From Corynebacterium riegelii (GTDB taxonomy: Bacteria; Actinomycetota; Actinomycetes; Mycobacteriales; Mycobacteriaceae): DNA of 64,000 bases. The notes under the pieces are model-generated. The model saw only the letters and a program-made list of their open reading frames with translations. It had not been told where the DNA came from and searched no databases. The stretch lies in NCBI RefSeq assembly GCF_016728505.1, contig NZ_CP068159.1, positions 744,001 to 808,000 on the forward strand. The letters are read 5' to 3'. This document shows positions 25,877-35,568 of the stretch, in pieces. The first letter of the stretch is position 1; each line of letters starts with the position of its first letter. The translations under genes and the position numbers were made by a program.

Positions 25877-26875
25877 CTAGACCTTCAAGATGATTTTGCC
25901 AGTGCTGTCGCCGGAATCCAGCAGGTCGTGGGCCTTTGCGGCGTCTGCAAGCGGGAAGGTGGCGGTGATATTCGGCTTGATGCTGCCAGCTTCAATCAGC
26001 GGCCACACGGTTTCCACGGTGGAGGCCACAATCTCCGCCTTCATCGGACGCGGGCGGGCGCGCAGCGTGGTGGCGTGCAGCGATTGGCGGCGCGGCATCA
26101 TCCGACCCAGGCTGATCTCACCCTTCGCCCCGCCCTGCAGCGCGATGACCACCAGCTGCCCATCCATCGCCAACGCCTTCACGTTCGGCTCCAGGTAAGG
26201 CCCGCCGACCACGTCGAGGATGGCGTCGGCCCAGCCCTTGAGCTCCTCGTCAAAGTTCTGCTCGCGGTAGTTGATCACGTGGTCCGCGCCCAGCTCACGG
26301 CAGTATTCCACCTTCTCCGCACTGCCGGCGGTGGTGGCCACCTCACACCCCAGCGCCTTGCACAGCTGGATGGCGAAGGAGCCGATGCCTCCCGAACCGC
26401 CGTGGATCAGCACCCTCTTCGGTGTGCCGTCCGCATGCGGCTTATCGACGCCCACGAGCATCCCCAAATTCGACCACACCGTACAAGCGACCTCTACAAC
26501 CCCCGCCAGTTCCTCCAACGTGAGATTTTCTGGCTTTGGCGTGAGCTGGCCTTCCGGCACCGCGACGTATTCGGCGTAACCGCCGCCAGCCAGCAGGCAG
26601 CCGACCTCTTCGCCCTCTTTGTGGCCGGTGGTGCCCGGGTCCACGATCACACCTGCGCACTCCAGGCCGATGATCTCGGATTCACCCTTCGGCGCCGGGT
26701 ACTTGCCGGCCGCCTGGACCAGGTCAGCGCGGTTCACGCCGGCGGCCGTGACCTTGACCAGCACCTCGCCCTCTTGGAGCTGCGGGGTGGGGGTGTTGCA
26801 AAGTTCAAGGGAGCGCGGGTTTTCCGCGTCCGTGAGCTGGATAGCTTGCATGGTTGTATTTGCTGGTGCGTTCAT
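25877..26875 (-). CDS. NAD(P)H quinone oxidoreductase, zinc-type MDR superfamily
   Basis: 332-residue medium-chain dehydrogenase/reductase of the quinone oxidoreductase branch, as in the PIG3/QOR group. GroES-like N-terminal domain (residues 1-125) with no catalytic zinc ligands, then a Rossmann domain with GGSGGIGSFAIQL. The conserved CRELGADHVINYREQNF segment follows. It reduces quinones or other alpha,beta-unsaturated carbonyls with NADPH; the substrate is unknown. Two starts are possible, 26875 (MNAPANTT) and 26851 (MQAIQL). 26875 is preferred because TATTCT stands 8 bases before it on the coding strand. It is divergent from the tRNA cluster. Confidence 0.85.
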   Translation of the reverse strand: MNAPANTTMQAIQLTDAENPRSLELCNTPTPQLQEGEVLVKVTAAGVNRADLVQAAGKYPAPKGESEIIGLECAGVIVDPGTTGHKEGEEVGCLLAGGGYAEYVAVPEGQLTPKPENLTLEELAGVVEVACTVWSNLGMLVGVDKPHADGTPKRVLIHGGSGGIGSFAIQLCKALGCEVATTAGSAEKVEYCRELGADHVINYREQNFDEELKGWADAILDVVGGPYLEPNVKALAMDGQLVVIALQGGAKGEISLGRMMPRRQSLHATTLRARPRPMKAEIVASTVETVWPLIEAGSIKPNITATFPLADAAKAHDLLDSGDSTGKIILKV

Positions 26876-26928
26876 GCCAGCCCAGAATACTGAGATTGCG
26901 GGGGCGGCGTGTACAGTTACGGACTGTT

Positions 26929-27016
<88 letters not shown>

Positions 27017-27130
27017 AATTTTTTGGGTGGGTTGGATAGGCCCGTGACATGGGGTGTTGCGGGTTTCGGCGGTTAAATTTGCGCGTTATTTGGTCGGGGG
27101 TTGGTGGTGCATTACACTGGTTCGAGGTCT

Positions 27131-27222
27131 GGAGACGTGCCAGAGCGGCCGAATGGGGCTCCCTGCTAAGGAGTTGCCCTCTTTGCGGAGGGCCGCAGGT
27201 TCAAATCCTGTCGTCTCCGCCA
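27131..27222 (+). tRNA. tRNA-Ser(GCU)
   Basis: Class II tRNA: acceptor GGAGACG/CGTCTCC, anticodon loop CTGCTAA (anticodon GCT), long variable arm, GGTTCAAATCC, encoded CCA. A TACACT -10 box stands about 15 bases upstream. Confidence 0.97.
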
Positions 27223-27223
27223 C

Positions 27224-27299
27224 GCGCCCGTAGCTCAACGGATAGAGCATCTGACTACGGATCAGAAGGTTGGGGGTTCGAATCCCTCCGGGCGCACCA
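27224..27299 (+). tRNA. tRNA-Arg(ACG), copy 1
   Basis: 76-base tRNA: acceptor GCGCCCG/CGGGCGC, anticodon loop CTACGGA (ACG), GGTTCGAATCC, encoded CCA. It follows the Ser tRNA after one base, so both come from one transcript. It is identical over all 76 bases to the gene at 37006. Confidence 0.97.
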
Positions 27300-27302
27300 A
27301 AC

Positions 27303-27328
27303 AAAAACCCTGGGAAACCAGGGTTTTT
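27303..27328 (+). terminator. Terminator of the tRNA-Ser/tRNA-Arg transcript
   Basis: Palindromic stem AAAAACCCTGG, loop GAAA, CCAGGGTTTTT. A closely similar hairpin follows the second tRNA-Arg copy, at 38588, beyond the inserted IS. The following 350 bases (27329-27678) hold no gene, only the promoter of the HNH gene. Confidence 0.85.
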
Positions 27329-27598
27329 CTGTTTCCTGGGTGTTTGTTCGTGTTGGGAAACCACATTTCACCCGCGCCTGACGGCCGCAAGGTTGATGTA
27401 AAGAACGCTGGACTGTTTTGAGGTTGACTCCAGTTGGCCTCAGTCAGGTACCGCTTGGCGGTGTGGTTCGAACGGTTGTTTGGCATTTTCTTATCGACGG
27501 CAAGGGCGTGTGGAATCGGTCGATATACTGAATGCAACCGCCAGCATGTGTGGTGAATGTGCATGCGGAAATAGTGCAATAAATGCTGGTTTACCCCT

Positions 27599-27627
27599 TG
27601 CGTATAGAACGGTTTGGCGGGTATAAT
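27599..27627 (+). promoter_or_regulatory. Strong consensus promoter of the HNH gene
   Basis: -35 TTGCGT (27599-27604), 17-base spacer, -10 TATAAT (27622-27627). The -10 is a perfect consensus, unusual in this window, and would give a leader of about 45 bases before the GTG at 27679. Confidence 0.6.
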
Positions 27628-27678
27628 TAGGGGCACAAAACAACGGGAACATAGGGAACACAACACTGGGGGTAGACC

Positions 27679-29157
27679 GTGGGCGAACCATACTTCCGCA
27701 CACAGCGACCAGAAGATCCACTGAGCACGTTTAGTCAAGGCATTCGCGATATTTACTGGAATGCCTTCGGCCACTTCGCCACACCCGGGGCAAGTGTTGA
27801 TATTGATGACTTCGACGTAGAAGTAGTGGCCATCAAGCAAGCAACAGGCTGGGGTAAAGGTGAAATAGAACAAGCGATCTTCTCCCATGCACGCCTACAA
27901 CACTTACCGAAGCTCCGGGCACTGCAGGCCAAGACGCGTGTGATGGATCTGCAGCATTTACGCGCCATCGATACGGTGCTTGCCGAGCTTGGGCCAGACA
28001 TTACCGATGAGGCGTATGCCGAGTTCGACGAGATGTTGACTACTACGTTTACCCCAACACGGCCTGGGCAACACACTCCACAAACCACCACGATTACTCG
28101 TCGTATCCGGGAGATGATCAAACGGATTGACCCAACCTGCGCCTACCAACCAACAAGGCGCCAACAGCGAGTGGCGCAGGCACATGCGGCTGATGATGCG
28201 GTGACGTTTGAGGTGTCTGCACAGTCCGGCACAGTCAAAACACTGGTCACGTTGGCGACCAACCCGTTGACGGCACAGGTCGTGCGTAACCACGTCTTGG
28301 CCACCGCACGGGAGCATAAAACCTCCATGGCCGATGCGATGGTCAAACTACTGTCCGGGGAGATCACCCCAACCAAAACGACCTTGCATGTGTTTGTGCC
28401 GAAGGGTCGTGAAGCCGGTGGGCCAGCCTATGTACCAGGTGTCGGCGCCTTAACCCCAGAAGCCACCGCAGCATTAGACGACCTGCTGGCGTCAGCGAAA
28501 ATCACCACGGTGGATATGGAGGCAGAACTTCAAGCACATACGGATAGCTACACCCCAACTGAAGCAATGCGACGCGTCGTCTGCGCACGCCACACGCATT
28601 GTGTGTTCCCGGGATGCACAGTGCCGTCATTGAGGTGTCAGTTGGATCACCGGATTCCATTTGGCCAGGGTGGGAAAACCACACCGGGAAACCTCTACCC
28701 GTTGTGTCAAAAGCACCACAACTTGAAAACCGATAAGCGTGGTTTCTATGTTCCGGATCCGGATACGGGTGAAATCTTGTGGCTTTTTGCCAACGGCACG
28801 TATGAAACCTGCACGCCGGATAGCTTGATTGCACACAACACACATGCCGCGGCACCACGGTGGAAGAGCAACCTTGAGCAAGTGTGTCAGCGTCGTAGTC
28901 GAGTGGCGCAGTTCTACGCCAAGGGCCACAAAATCCTGGATGATTTTGATAACCACCACAACCTTGAACAGGCCGACGCCCAGATCGCAGCACTGGAGGA
29001 AGAATACGGCCTTGTTTTCCCAATCAAGGCAGTGCTCCCGGAGCCGTTGCCAAAAGAACCCGATTTTTCTGAACCGCCCTTCCCCGACCCGGAGTACGAC
29101 TACGCCTGGTCGGAAAACTTCAACCCAGAAGAACTGGTTGATGCCCGACCCGAGTAA
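27679..29157 (+). CDS. DUF222/HNH endonuclease-domain protein (13E12 type)
   Basis: 492-residue protein with an N-terminal DUF222-type helical region (about 1-300) and a C-terminal HNH nuclease domain. The HNH part has CVFPGC, then CQLDHRIPFGQGGKT with the catalytic DH, GNLYPLC and KHHNLK, giving a complete zinc-supported beta-beta-alpha site. Such proteins are multi-copy in actinobacteria and often mobile; their role, defence or selfish, is unsettled. The GTG start is preceded by GGGGGT. Codon use is more AT-rich than the flanking envelope genes. It lies between tRNA-Arg copy 1 and an McrBC pair, which suggests an acquired defence region. Confidence 0.88.
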   Translation: MGEPYFRTQRPEDPLSTFSQGIRDIYWNAFGHFATPGASVDIDDFDVEVVAIKQATGWGKGEIEQAIFSHARLQHLPKLRALQAKTRVMDLQHLRAIDTVLAELGPDITDEAYAEFDEMLTTTFTPTRPGQHTPQTTTITRRIREMIKRIDPTCAYQPTRRQQRVAQAHAADDAVTFEVSAQSGTVKTLVTLATNPLTAQVVRNHVLATAREHKTSMADAMVKLLSGEITPTKTTLHVFVPKGREAGGPAYVPGVGALTPEATAALDDLLASAKITTVDMEAELQAHTDSYTPTEAMRRVVCARHTHCVFPGCTVPSLRCQLDHRIPFGQGGKTTPGNLYPLCQKHHNLKTDKRGFYVPDPDTGEILWLFANGTYETCTPDSLIAHNTHAAAPRWKSNLEQVCQRRSRVAQFYAKGHKILDDFDNHHNLEQADAQIAALEEEYGLVFPIKAVLPEPLPKEPDFSEPPFPDPEYDYAWSENFNPEELVDARPE

Positions 29158-29325
29158 GAGGATCCAGGTGGACCGATTCAAAAAACAGGCCATTTTTCCG
29201 GTGCGTAATTGTGACCGAGGTCGAAGAATTTCTTGAAAAAATAGGGAGTAGTCGCTGCAAGTCGTATCGCGCGGGGCCAGGGCGTGACTGCCAGGGCGTG
29301 ACACCGGATTCCAACAACTAACTAG

Positions 29326-30366
29326 TCACCAGAGATCTACTATGGCATCGAGAGTTTGGCGGACTTCAGGCCATGGCAGGGTGAGATCGAGCGTGGTCGC
29401 TCGAATTCTGTTTCCCTGGATCCGGGTGTCTAAATCGGGATGCTCCTGCGCAGTTGTTTTCGCGTAGAGGAGCAGGCCACTTACTGAACCATCCTGCATC
29501 GTGTCGGCATTCTTCACATAGGTGAATAGCTGATACAGGTTCCCAGAATGAAGTGAAGCTTTTCCCCAGCGTCCGAGTTGGAGGGGGCTGCTGTAGAGCT
29601 TCGTGTCAATGATCAGTGTTCGTTGTCGGTCAGTGAGCGTGACGTCGGTGCGCATCGCTGGTAGCTGTGATGGCAACTCAAGGCCATCATCGACAGACCA
29701 CACGACGTTTGAGGCGCGACTGTTGAGCTGAGGATAGTGAACAGCGAAGTACTCACGGACGAAGCGTTCGAAAAGATCGTTCAACGAGTCATCTGTTGCC
29801 CATGTCAACAGCGATTCGCCCGGTTCGTCTGAAGGCAATAGACCCTCCGCCAAGAACTGGCAGTACTGGATCAATGCTCGGTACGAGGAATTCGTGCGCT
29901 GGTAGGGCAATGAATTCCAGTCGACTATGCGCAACGGGACATCCGATACACCGGCAAAGTGGCTGATTAGGCGTTTAAGGAAACGTTTGCGTTCCTGAGT
30001 AACTGAACCGTGTTGGATAAGGGTGTTCAATGCTGACTTCACTGCACGATTGTGTTGCGTGTCCTCGCTGAACTCATCAAACAGGCAGACCAATCGTCCC
30101 CGTGAAGTCGCGTTACGCATCACCGACCGATTGACATCGATTTTTCCTCGAACAGTGGTGAGCTCTTCTTCGTGGGGGACATACTGCTTGTGAAGGCCTC
30201 GTCGTACCTGGCGGCTGGTTTCGGATCCAATGAGATGAGCTAAGAGCTCATGAAGATGATCGAACTCGATTTCACCGCGAAGTGCGGCTTCTCGGTGATG
30301 GACAGATCTAAATGCATACGCCATCATGACGTAAACATTGCCGATCAGGACAGAGGTTTCAGACAT
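29326..30366 (-). CDS. mcrC: McrC-type nuclease subunit of a type IV restriction system
   Basis: 346-residue partner of McrB. The C-terminal PD-(D/E)XK site is visible as D241 (MRTDVTL) and D254-T-K256 (LIIDTK), the catalytic pattern of McrC. The N-terminal part contains the conserved block RGKIDVNRSVMR. In known systems McrC joins the McrB hexamer, stimulates its GTPase and cuts DNA carrying modified cytosine. The ATG at 30366 overlaps the mcrB stop by 8 bases, so translation is coupled. An in-frame extension to 30417 lies inside mcrB and is not needed. The gap 29158-29325 after it holds no recognisable gene. Confidence 0.88.
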   Translation of the reverse strand: MSETSVLIGNVYVMMAYAFRSVHHREAALRGEIEFDHLHELLAHLIGSETSRQVRRGLHKQYVPHEEELTTVRGKIDVNRSVMRNATSRGRLVCLFDEFSEDTQHNRAVKSALNTLIQHGSVTQERKRFLKRLISHFAGVSDVPLRIVDWNSLPYQRTNSSYRALIQYCQFLAEGLLPSDEPGESLLTWATDDSLNDLFERFVREYFAVHYPQLNSRASNVVWSVDDGLELPSQLPAMRTDVTLTDRQRTLIIDTKLYSSPLQLGRWGKASLHSGNLYQLFTYVKNADTMQDGSVSGLLLYAKTTAQEHPDLDTRIQGNRIRATTLDLTLPWPEVRQTLDAIVDLW

Positions 30367-32548
30367 CGATCGCGGTCCTGAGCTTGAATCCCCATTCTTC
30401 GACTCGGCTTTGTTCATCGAACCAGTACTCGTCGAGTAGCGGGATTAGCTCATCCTCAACAACGGAAGAAAGCCATGCCTCATCAGGTGCGGCACCTTCG
30501 GGGAGAGTGAGATAGCTGTGCCCGATGGCAAAGCCGCGGCCTAACGTCGGGTCGTTTTCGATCTCAAGGTTGAGATCTTGGATCGTTGCGACAAGAGCAT
30601 CGAAAGCTTCACTCTCTTGGGCTTCCATTTGCCTTTTGAACTGGGATGAGTCGAATGCTGGTCTCATTTCGAAGAATCCGAAGCGTCGGCGTAGCGCATA
30701 GTCCAGAACAGCAATACTTCGGTCTGCAGTGTTCATCATCCCGATGATGTGCAGATTTTCTGGTACTGAAAACTTTTCATTCCTGTAGAGGAGTCGGAGA
30801 CTTTGTCCACGCTTATCGGCTTCGATCAGCATGAGAAGTTCACCGAAAATCTTTGAGATATTTCCTCGGTTGATTTCATCGATGATGAAGAAATACGGCT
30901 GTCCGGTTTCGTCCTTTTGCGCTTCGAGGCAAAAGTCATAAAAAGGGCCGTTTTCCAGTTTGAAACCACCCGATTCCGTCGGGCGATATCCCATCATGAA
31001 ATCTTCGTAGCTAAAGCTCTGGTGAAACTGAACCGTACGGATTCGGTTTTTATCCATCTCGCCCATGATTGAGTAAGCGAGTCGCTTCGCAGAGAATGTC
31101 TTTCCTACACCTGGAGGGCCAGCAAGAATGACGTTCTTTTTCCGCATGAGCAAGGAACGCAGGCGGTCGTACTTCTCTTCTGGAAGATAAACCTCTTTGA
31201 GGAATTGTTCTTTGCTGTAGGAAGCGAATTCAGTCGCTGGGATGCTTTCCGATGGATCATCCCCAAATAGGTTCTCAAGATCCTTCACGTAGTCCGTGTA
31301 GCGAGTGATGTCAGTCAGTGTTTTTACAACCGCATCACCGGGATGTTCCCAACTACCAGTGTCGGTCCACTCAACGTCCCGGACGTTGGGGAAACCAATT
31401 CGCTCTGGTTCGTGTCGTGGGCCAGAGGTTACTCGCCCTCTTCCAATGATTTCCCTGCGCCCACGCTTGGCGAAGACGATATCGCCAGGCTGTATCGAGT
31501 TTTGAAACTCCCACAGGGCGAGTGTGTTGTTAGGCCCATTCTGGTCGGTCGGGAGAGCCTGGCGAATCTGTTCGCGGGAACCGTACTGAGACAAGTCACC
31601 GACTTCCTCCCAGCCGATGGCCATGACACCGTCGGCGTATTGCACTTCCCAGTTATCGCCGCCTTGTCCAGGAGCGAACAACCAGTAGTGGATGCCCCGA
31701 GGTTCCACATCAGGTTCAACTTGGACGGCATCTTTGTCCCACAGCGGACGAACGTTTGAGCTCCAGAAGTGGAAGGGCTCACTGATCTCTTGGCTGAGTA
31801 AAAGCCGAACCCTAAGAAGATCTTGGTCCACATCGAGTGGAGAGTCGGATGAAGCGGAGCCCAGTCGGCCTGCGAAGGCGTCACGAATGCGCACCTTCAT
31901 ATCTTGGCTGGAGATTGGCTCAAAGTACTCAGGAAAGATGAGGAACTGGAAAGCGTTCCTGATGTCTGATCGGTCCTCACCTGAGTCAAGCATGCATCTC
32001 TCTAAGGTCCAGGGGTCTTGCCGTGATGTAACTTTTTGTTCTGGTGTTTGTGAATCCCAAGCTTTGATGAAATTCGATACCCAGATGATCTGGCGCCACA
32101 AGGACCCGTAGTAGCTTTGCCCGGGCTTGAAACCACAAGTGGAGGTAGTAGACATCCACGAGACGACATCTTTTGGAATCTCAATCGGATGATCCAAGAT
32201 TGCCAAGACGTCTTCGAGGTGCTGACGTCGAGTCACAGCTTGGGATCCGTTTATCGGATGTTCACGCAAGATGACAATCTCGGCGGCCAAGAGGATGACT
32301 TCGGGCGCGGCGCCGGTTAATTGTTCACGAAGCTTTTCCCATTGCGTTTGACTCTTCCCACGGATGGGGTTGTCCTCAATACGACGGCGGAGTTCGTCAG
32401 CAACCTCGCTGACCCAAATCTTTCGGCTTGGGTCCAGAATCGAGTAACCATCGCCGAGCATCTGCTGGGTGATGGGATGGACAGCTGTGGCGAGATGTAG
32501 TTCGCATTGGGGGCGGGAGGCAATGACCGCGGCAAGCTCATCAGACAT
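30359..32548 (-). CDS. mcrB: McrB-type AAA+ GTPase with EVE/PUA-like domain
   Basis: 729-residue motor and recognition subunit. The AAA+ module spans about residues 440-700: Walker A AGPPGVGKT at 476-484, Walker B FFIIDEIN at about 553-560, and MNTADRS at 605-611, the McrB-type NTP signature. Upstream, residues 285-395 (FAPGQGGDNWEVQYADGVMA, then PGDIVFAKRGRREIIGRGRV) look like an EVE/PUA-like domain, a fold that reads modified bases. Residues 1-280 match nothing I know and may be another sensor or a helical scaffold. E. coli McrB has a different N-terminal domain, so the target modification is probably different. AT-rich for this genome; acquired defence gene. Confidence 0.88.
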   Translation of the reverse strand: MSDELAAVIASRPQCELHLATAVHPITQQMLGDGYSILDPSRKIWVSEVADELRRRIEDNPIRGKSQTQWEKLREQLTGAAPEVILLAAEIVILREHPINGSQAVTRRQHLEDVLAILDHPIEIPKDVVSWMSTTSTCGFKPGQSYYGSLWRQIIWVSNFIKAWDSQTPEQKVTSRQDPWTLERCMLDSGEDRSDIRNAFQFLIFPEYFEPISSQDMKVRIRDAFAGRLGSASSDSPLDVDQDLLRVRLLLSQEISEPFHFWSSNVRPLWDKDAVQVEPDVEPRGIHYWLFAPGQGGDNWEVQYADGVMAIGWEEVGDLSQYGSREQIRQALPTDQNGPNNTLALWEFQNSIQPGDIVFAKRGRREIIGRGRVTSGPRHEPERIGFPNVRDVEWTDTGSWEHPGDAVVKTLTDITRYTDYVKDLENLFGDDPSESIPATEFASYSKEQFLKEVYLPEEKYDRLRSLLMRKKNVILAGPPGVGKTFSAKRLAYSIMGEMDKNRIRTVQFHQSFSYEDFMMGYRPTESGGFKLENGPFYDFCLEAQKDETGQPYFFIIDEINRGNISKIFGELLMLIEADKRGQSLRLLYRNEKFSVPENLHIIGMMNTADRSIAVLDYALRRRFGFFEMRPAFDSSQFKRQMEAQESEAFDALVATIQDLNLEIENDPTLGRGFAIGHSYLTLPEGAAPDEAWLSSVVEDELIPLLDEYWFDEQSRVEEWGFKLRTAIDV

Positions 32549-32594
32549 GTCGCCATTGTCTCACTTCGGCCCCTCTTACAAACCCCATCAACGC

Positions 32595-32631
32595 AAAAGG
32601 CACCGCCCAAAACAGAGGGGCGGTGCCTTTC
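32595..32631 (-). terminator. Terminator of the surface protein gene at 32682
   Basis: Near-perfect stem GGCACCGCCC/GGGCGGTGCC with a loop of about 10 bases, followed on the minus strand by TTTT. The word CGGTGCCTTT occurs three times in a row on the plus strand just beside it (32621-32650). Confidence 0.75.
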
Positions 32632-32681
32632 GGTGCCTTTCGGTGCCTTGAACGCTCTACGTCACAGCGGAAAGGGCCAGA

Positions 32682-35441
32682 CTAGACAGCCTTCGGCTCT
32701 ACTGCCGGCAGTGCAGCGGTGGAGAGACCCGGCTTCTGTGGGCCGCGAATCTCTACGCCGACGTTGCGAACCTTCGGGATGCAGGTGGTCGCTGCACCGA
32801 TTGCCGCGACGGTGAGGATGGCGCCAATGACGCCACCCGCGATCGCGGTCAGGTCGGTGGGTTGTACGCCGAAGTTGCGGGCTGCGTCTTCAAGCGTGCG
32901 CTGCAGCTGCGGCGCCAAGCCAGCAGCATCCGGAGCACCAACGCTCTGTGCAAGCGCTACAGGGATAGCCAGCAGCAGCGGAACACCCAGGCCGGCCAGG
33001 GAAGCGATGCAGCGCGGGTCAGAAAGACCACCGGTGGTTTCAACGTCTGCGCCGATGCTGGAGCCGTTACCGCTGGAGCCACCATTGCTGGAACCGCCCT
33101 TGCCAGCGTCCTGGTCGCCTTCGCCACCCTGCTCGCCGCGCTTGGAGGAGCCGCCGAGCGCGCTACCAAGACCGCCGCCGATCTGCGGGTTGGCGTTTCC
33201 AGTGACAACCACAGTCGGGTTGGCGTTACCGGTCACAATGGCGCTGTTGTTGGAACCGTTGTCGCGGATGTCCACCGTCGGGTTGGCGTTACCGGTCACA
33301 ATGGCGCTGTTGTTCGAGCCGTTGTTGTTCGCGTTGCCGGTGATGACTGGGTTGGCGTTACCGGTCACAATGGCGCTGTTGTTCGAGCCGTTGTTGGAGA
33401 AGTTATCGCGTGGGTTCGCGTTGTCCGTGATGATCACGGACGGGTTGCCGTTGTCCGTCACGGTGTTGTTGGAACCGTTGTTGGAACCGTTGTTGTTGGC
33501 GTTGCCGGTGATCACTGGGTTGCCGTTATTCGTGATTACCGGGTTGCCGTTGTTGGAGAAGTTGTCGCGCGGGTTGGCGTTGTCCGTAATGACCACGCTG
33601 TTGTTGGAGCCATTGTTGGAACCGTTGTTGTTCGCGTTACCCGTGACCACAACGTTGACGTTTGGGCTGCCGTTGTTGTTGGCGTTGTTCGTGACCACGA
33701 TGTTGATCAAACGGCCAGAGCCGCCGCCAGAGCCGTCACCGGAACCATCACCGGAACCGCCGCCGCCCAGCAGACCGCCGAGCAGGTTGCCCAGGTTAGG
33801 TACGCCGAGGAGGCCGCCGAGGAGTTTGCCAAGCGTGCCAGCAACACCGCCGGCTACGTCGGTGGCGGAAGACTGCGGGTTACGTGCGTTGATGCGCAGC
33901 TTCGCCTCGAAGGTGTCGGTGCCGTCATTGACCGTCACCGGAAGCTCGAAGAAGCCCTCGATGAAGGTTGCGGCCGGCTTCACGTTCACAACGCCGTTTT
34001 CAACCGATACGCCCCAACCGGATGGGTGGATGATCTCCTTCTTGGACAGCTCAACGCCCTCCGGAAGCGTGATCTCAGTCAGGGGCTTCGGAGCAGCAGA
34101 CTTTTCAAAGTCCATGTCGTAGGTCTTCTGCAGCTGCTCCTCCCACTCCTTGGCGGTGCGCTGATCAAGCACCTTCACCTTCAGGGTGGCCGGGTAATTC
34201 AGGCCGTTTTCCTCAGTCACCGTGACAGGGATGTCCTGGTCGCCGGTGTTAAACGCTGCGGCGGAGGATGGACGGATGAGGGTGAGCTTGCCGTCGTCGT
34301 TACGGAAGCCCCAGTTGAACGCGGTGTTCGCGCGCGGCGCAATCGTGGTGCCTGGCTCCAGCTCAAGGCCCTCAACAGCAGCCTCATTCGCGTTCCAGAA
34401 GTTCGCAGTGGGGTAGCGCTGCTCAAGCTTCGGCTGCTCAACTGGCTCCGGCGCTTGCTCAACCACGTTGACCTTCAGCGTTGTCGTGTAGTTCAAGCCG
34501 TTGGCCTCAGCAACAGCAACGTTGATGTCCTTCTCCCCGGTGGAGTAGGAAGCGCTGGACGTCGGACGGACGAGGGTGAGCTTGCCGCCGTCATTGCGCA
34601 GAGTCCAGTTCCAGATGGCGTTTGCAGTCGTGGAGATCTTGGTCTCCGGGTCCAGCTCAAGGCCCTCAATTGCGGCCTCGTTCACATTCCAGAAGTTTGC
34701 GGTGTCGTAGCGCTGCTCGAGCTTCGGCTTTTCGACGGATTCCGGCGCCTGGTCAACCACGTTGACCTTCAGCGTGGTCGTGTACTTCACACCGTTGGGT
34801 TCAGAAACGGAAACGTTGATTTCCTGCTCACCAGCTTTGAAGGAGCCGGGATTCGAGGGGCGGATGAGGGTCAAGGTGCCGTCGTCATTACGGAAGTTCC
34901 AGTTAAAAACAGTGCTGGTAGTCGGGGAAACCTTGGTCTCCGGATCCAGTTCAAGACCCTCAACAACTGCTTCCTGCACGCCCCAGAAGTTGGCGGTGGT
35001 GTAGCTTTCGTTGAACTTGTCCTTGTCAACCGCCTCCGGCTCTGCATCAACCACGGTCAGCTTCAAGGTGGTGGTGTACGCCGAGCCGGTTGCCGGCGTC
35101 ACCTTGACGCGAATGTCCTTATCGCCAGCGCCAAAGCCGGACCTTGGGCGGCCAATGATCAGCTTGCCGTCCTCATTGCGGAACTGCCAGCTCCAGATGG
35201 TGTTGGTGGTCTGTGCAACCGTTGTCCCCGGCTCCAGCTCCAGGCCTTCAACGACAGCCTCGTCCACTTCCCAGAAGTTGGAGGTGGTGAAGCGCTCTGC
35301 AAATGCATCGGCGGTCTGCGCCTGTGCAACAGAGACGAACGGGGTGGTGCTCTCGGGGGTAGCCACTAGGGGTGCTACGAGTGCAACAGACAGGACGCCA
35401 GCGGCAATTGTGACGCGGCGCGAGCGAATCGGATGAGCCAT
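32682..35441 (-). CDS. Secreted repeat-rich surface protein with double-TM C-terminal anchor
   Basis: 919-residue exported protein. Signal peptide residues 1-42 (cleavage near AQA). Residues 45-410 hold four tandem modules of about 88 residues, each opening with TANFW or TSNFW and containing GLELEP or GLELDP; they look like Ig/Rib-type stalk repeats. A further domain follows to about 530. Residues about 565-770 are an Asn-rich tract built from TGNANNNGSNN, TDNANPRDNFSNNG and SAIVTGNANP units. The C-terminus has DPRC, a hydrophobic helix, a loop of about 30 residues, a second helix ending TTC and a basic tail; there is no LPxTG. Function may be adhesion or biofilm. It is divergent from mgtE. 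Confidence 0.8.
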   Translation of the reverse strand: MAHPIRSRRVTIAAGVLSVALVAPLVATPESTTPFVSVAQAQTADAFAERFTTSNFWEVDEAVVEGLELEPGTTVAQTTNTIWSWQFRNEDGKLIIGRPRSGFGAGDKDIRVKVTPATGSAYTTTLKLTVVDAEPEAVDKDKFNESYTTANFWGVQEAVVEGLELDPETKVSPTTSTVFNWNFRNDDGTLTLIRPSNPGSFKAGEQEINVSVSEPNGVKYTTTLKVNVVDQAPESVEKPKLEQRYDTANFWNVNEAAIEGLELDPETKISTTANAIWNWTLRNDGGKLTLVRPTSSASYSTGEKDINVAVAEANGLNYTTTLKVNVVEQAPEPVEQPKLEQRYPTANFWNANEAAVEGLELEPGTTIAPRANTAFNWGFRNDDGKLTLIRPSSAAAFNTGDQDIPVTVTEENGLNYPATLKVKVLDQRTAKEWEEQLQKTYDMDFEKSAAPKPLTEITLPEGVELSKKEIIHPSGWGVSVENGVVNVKPAATFIEGFFELPVTVNDGTDTFEAKLRINARNPQSSATDVAGGVAGTLGKLLGGLLGVPNLGNLLGGLLGGGGSGDGSGDGSGGGSGRLINIVVTNNANNNGSPNVNVVVTGNANNNGSNNGSNNSVVITDNANPRDNFSNNGNPVITNNGNPVITGNANNNGSNNGSNNTVTDNGNPSVIITDNANPRDNFSNNGSNNSAIVTGNANPVITGNANNNGSNNSAIVTGNANPTVDIRDNGSNNSAIVTGNANPTVVVTGNANPQIGGGLGSALGGSSKRGEQGGEGDQDAGKGGSSNGGSSGNGSSIGADVETTGGLSDPRCIASLAGLGVPLLLAIPVALAQSVGAPDAAGLAPQLQRTLEDAARNFGVQPTDLTAIAGGVIGAILTVAAIGAATTCIPKVRNVGVEIRGPQKPGLSTAALPAVEPKAV

Positions 35442-35568
35442 ATGTAAACCCTTCGGTGACTGGGATAACGTACGTAACGCATAAAGCTACGAAAAAACTA
35501 CTAGGTAGTATCGCAAAAGTTAAAAGTATTAATACAGGGGGCTTAACGGGGGTAAGGAGAGGGTGAGA

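Noticed and set aside
27440..27475. tRNA fragment suggested by a GGTTCGAA word
   Set aside because: No matching acceptor or anticodon stem surrounds it.
33180..33720. Regular repeats that look like a CRISPR array
   Set aside because: The units lie in one open frame coding for an Asn-rich tract; there are no unique spacers and no cas genes.
35442..35568. Magnesium riboswitch before mgtE
   Set aside because: The leader is short and shows only a small CTACTAGGTAG palindrome; nothing like an M-box fold.
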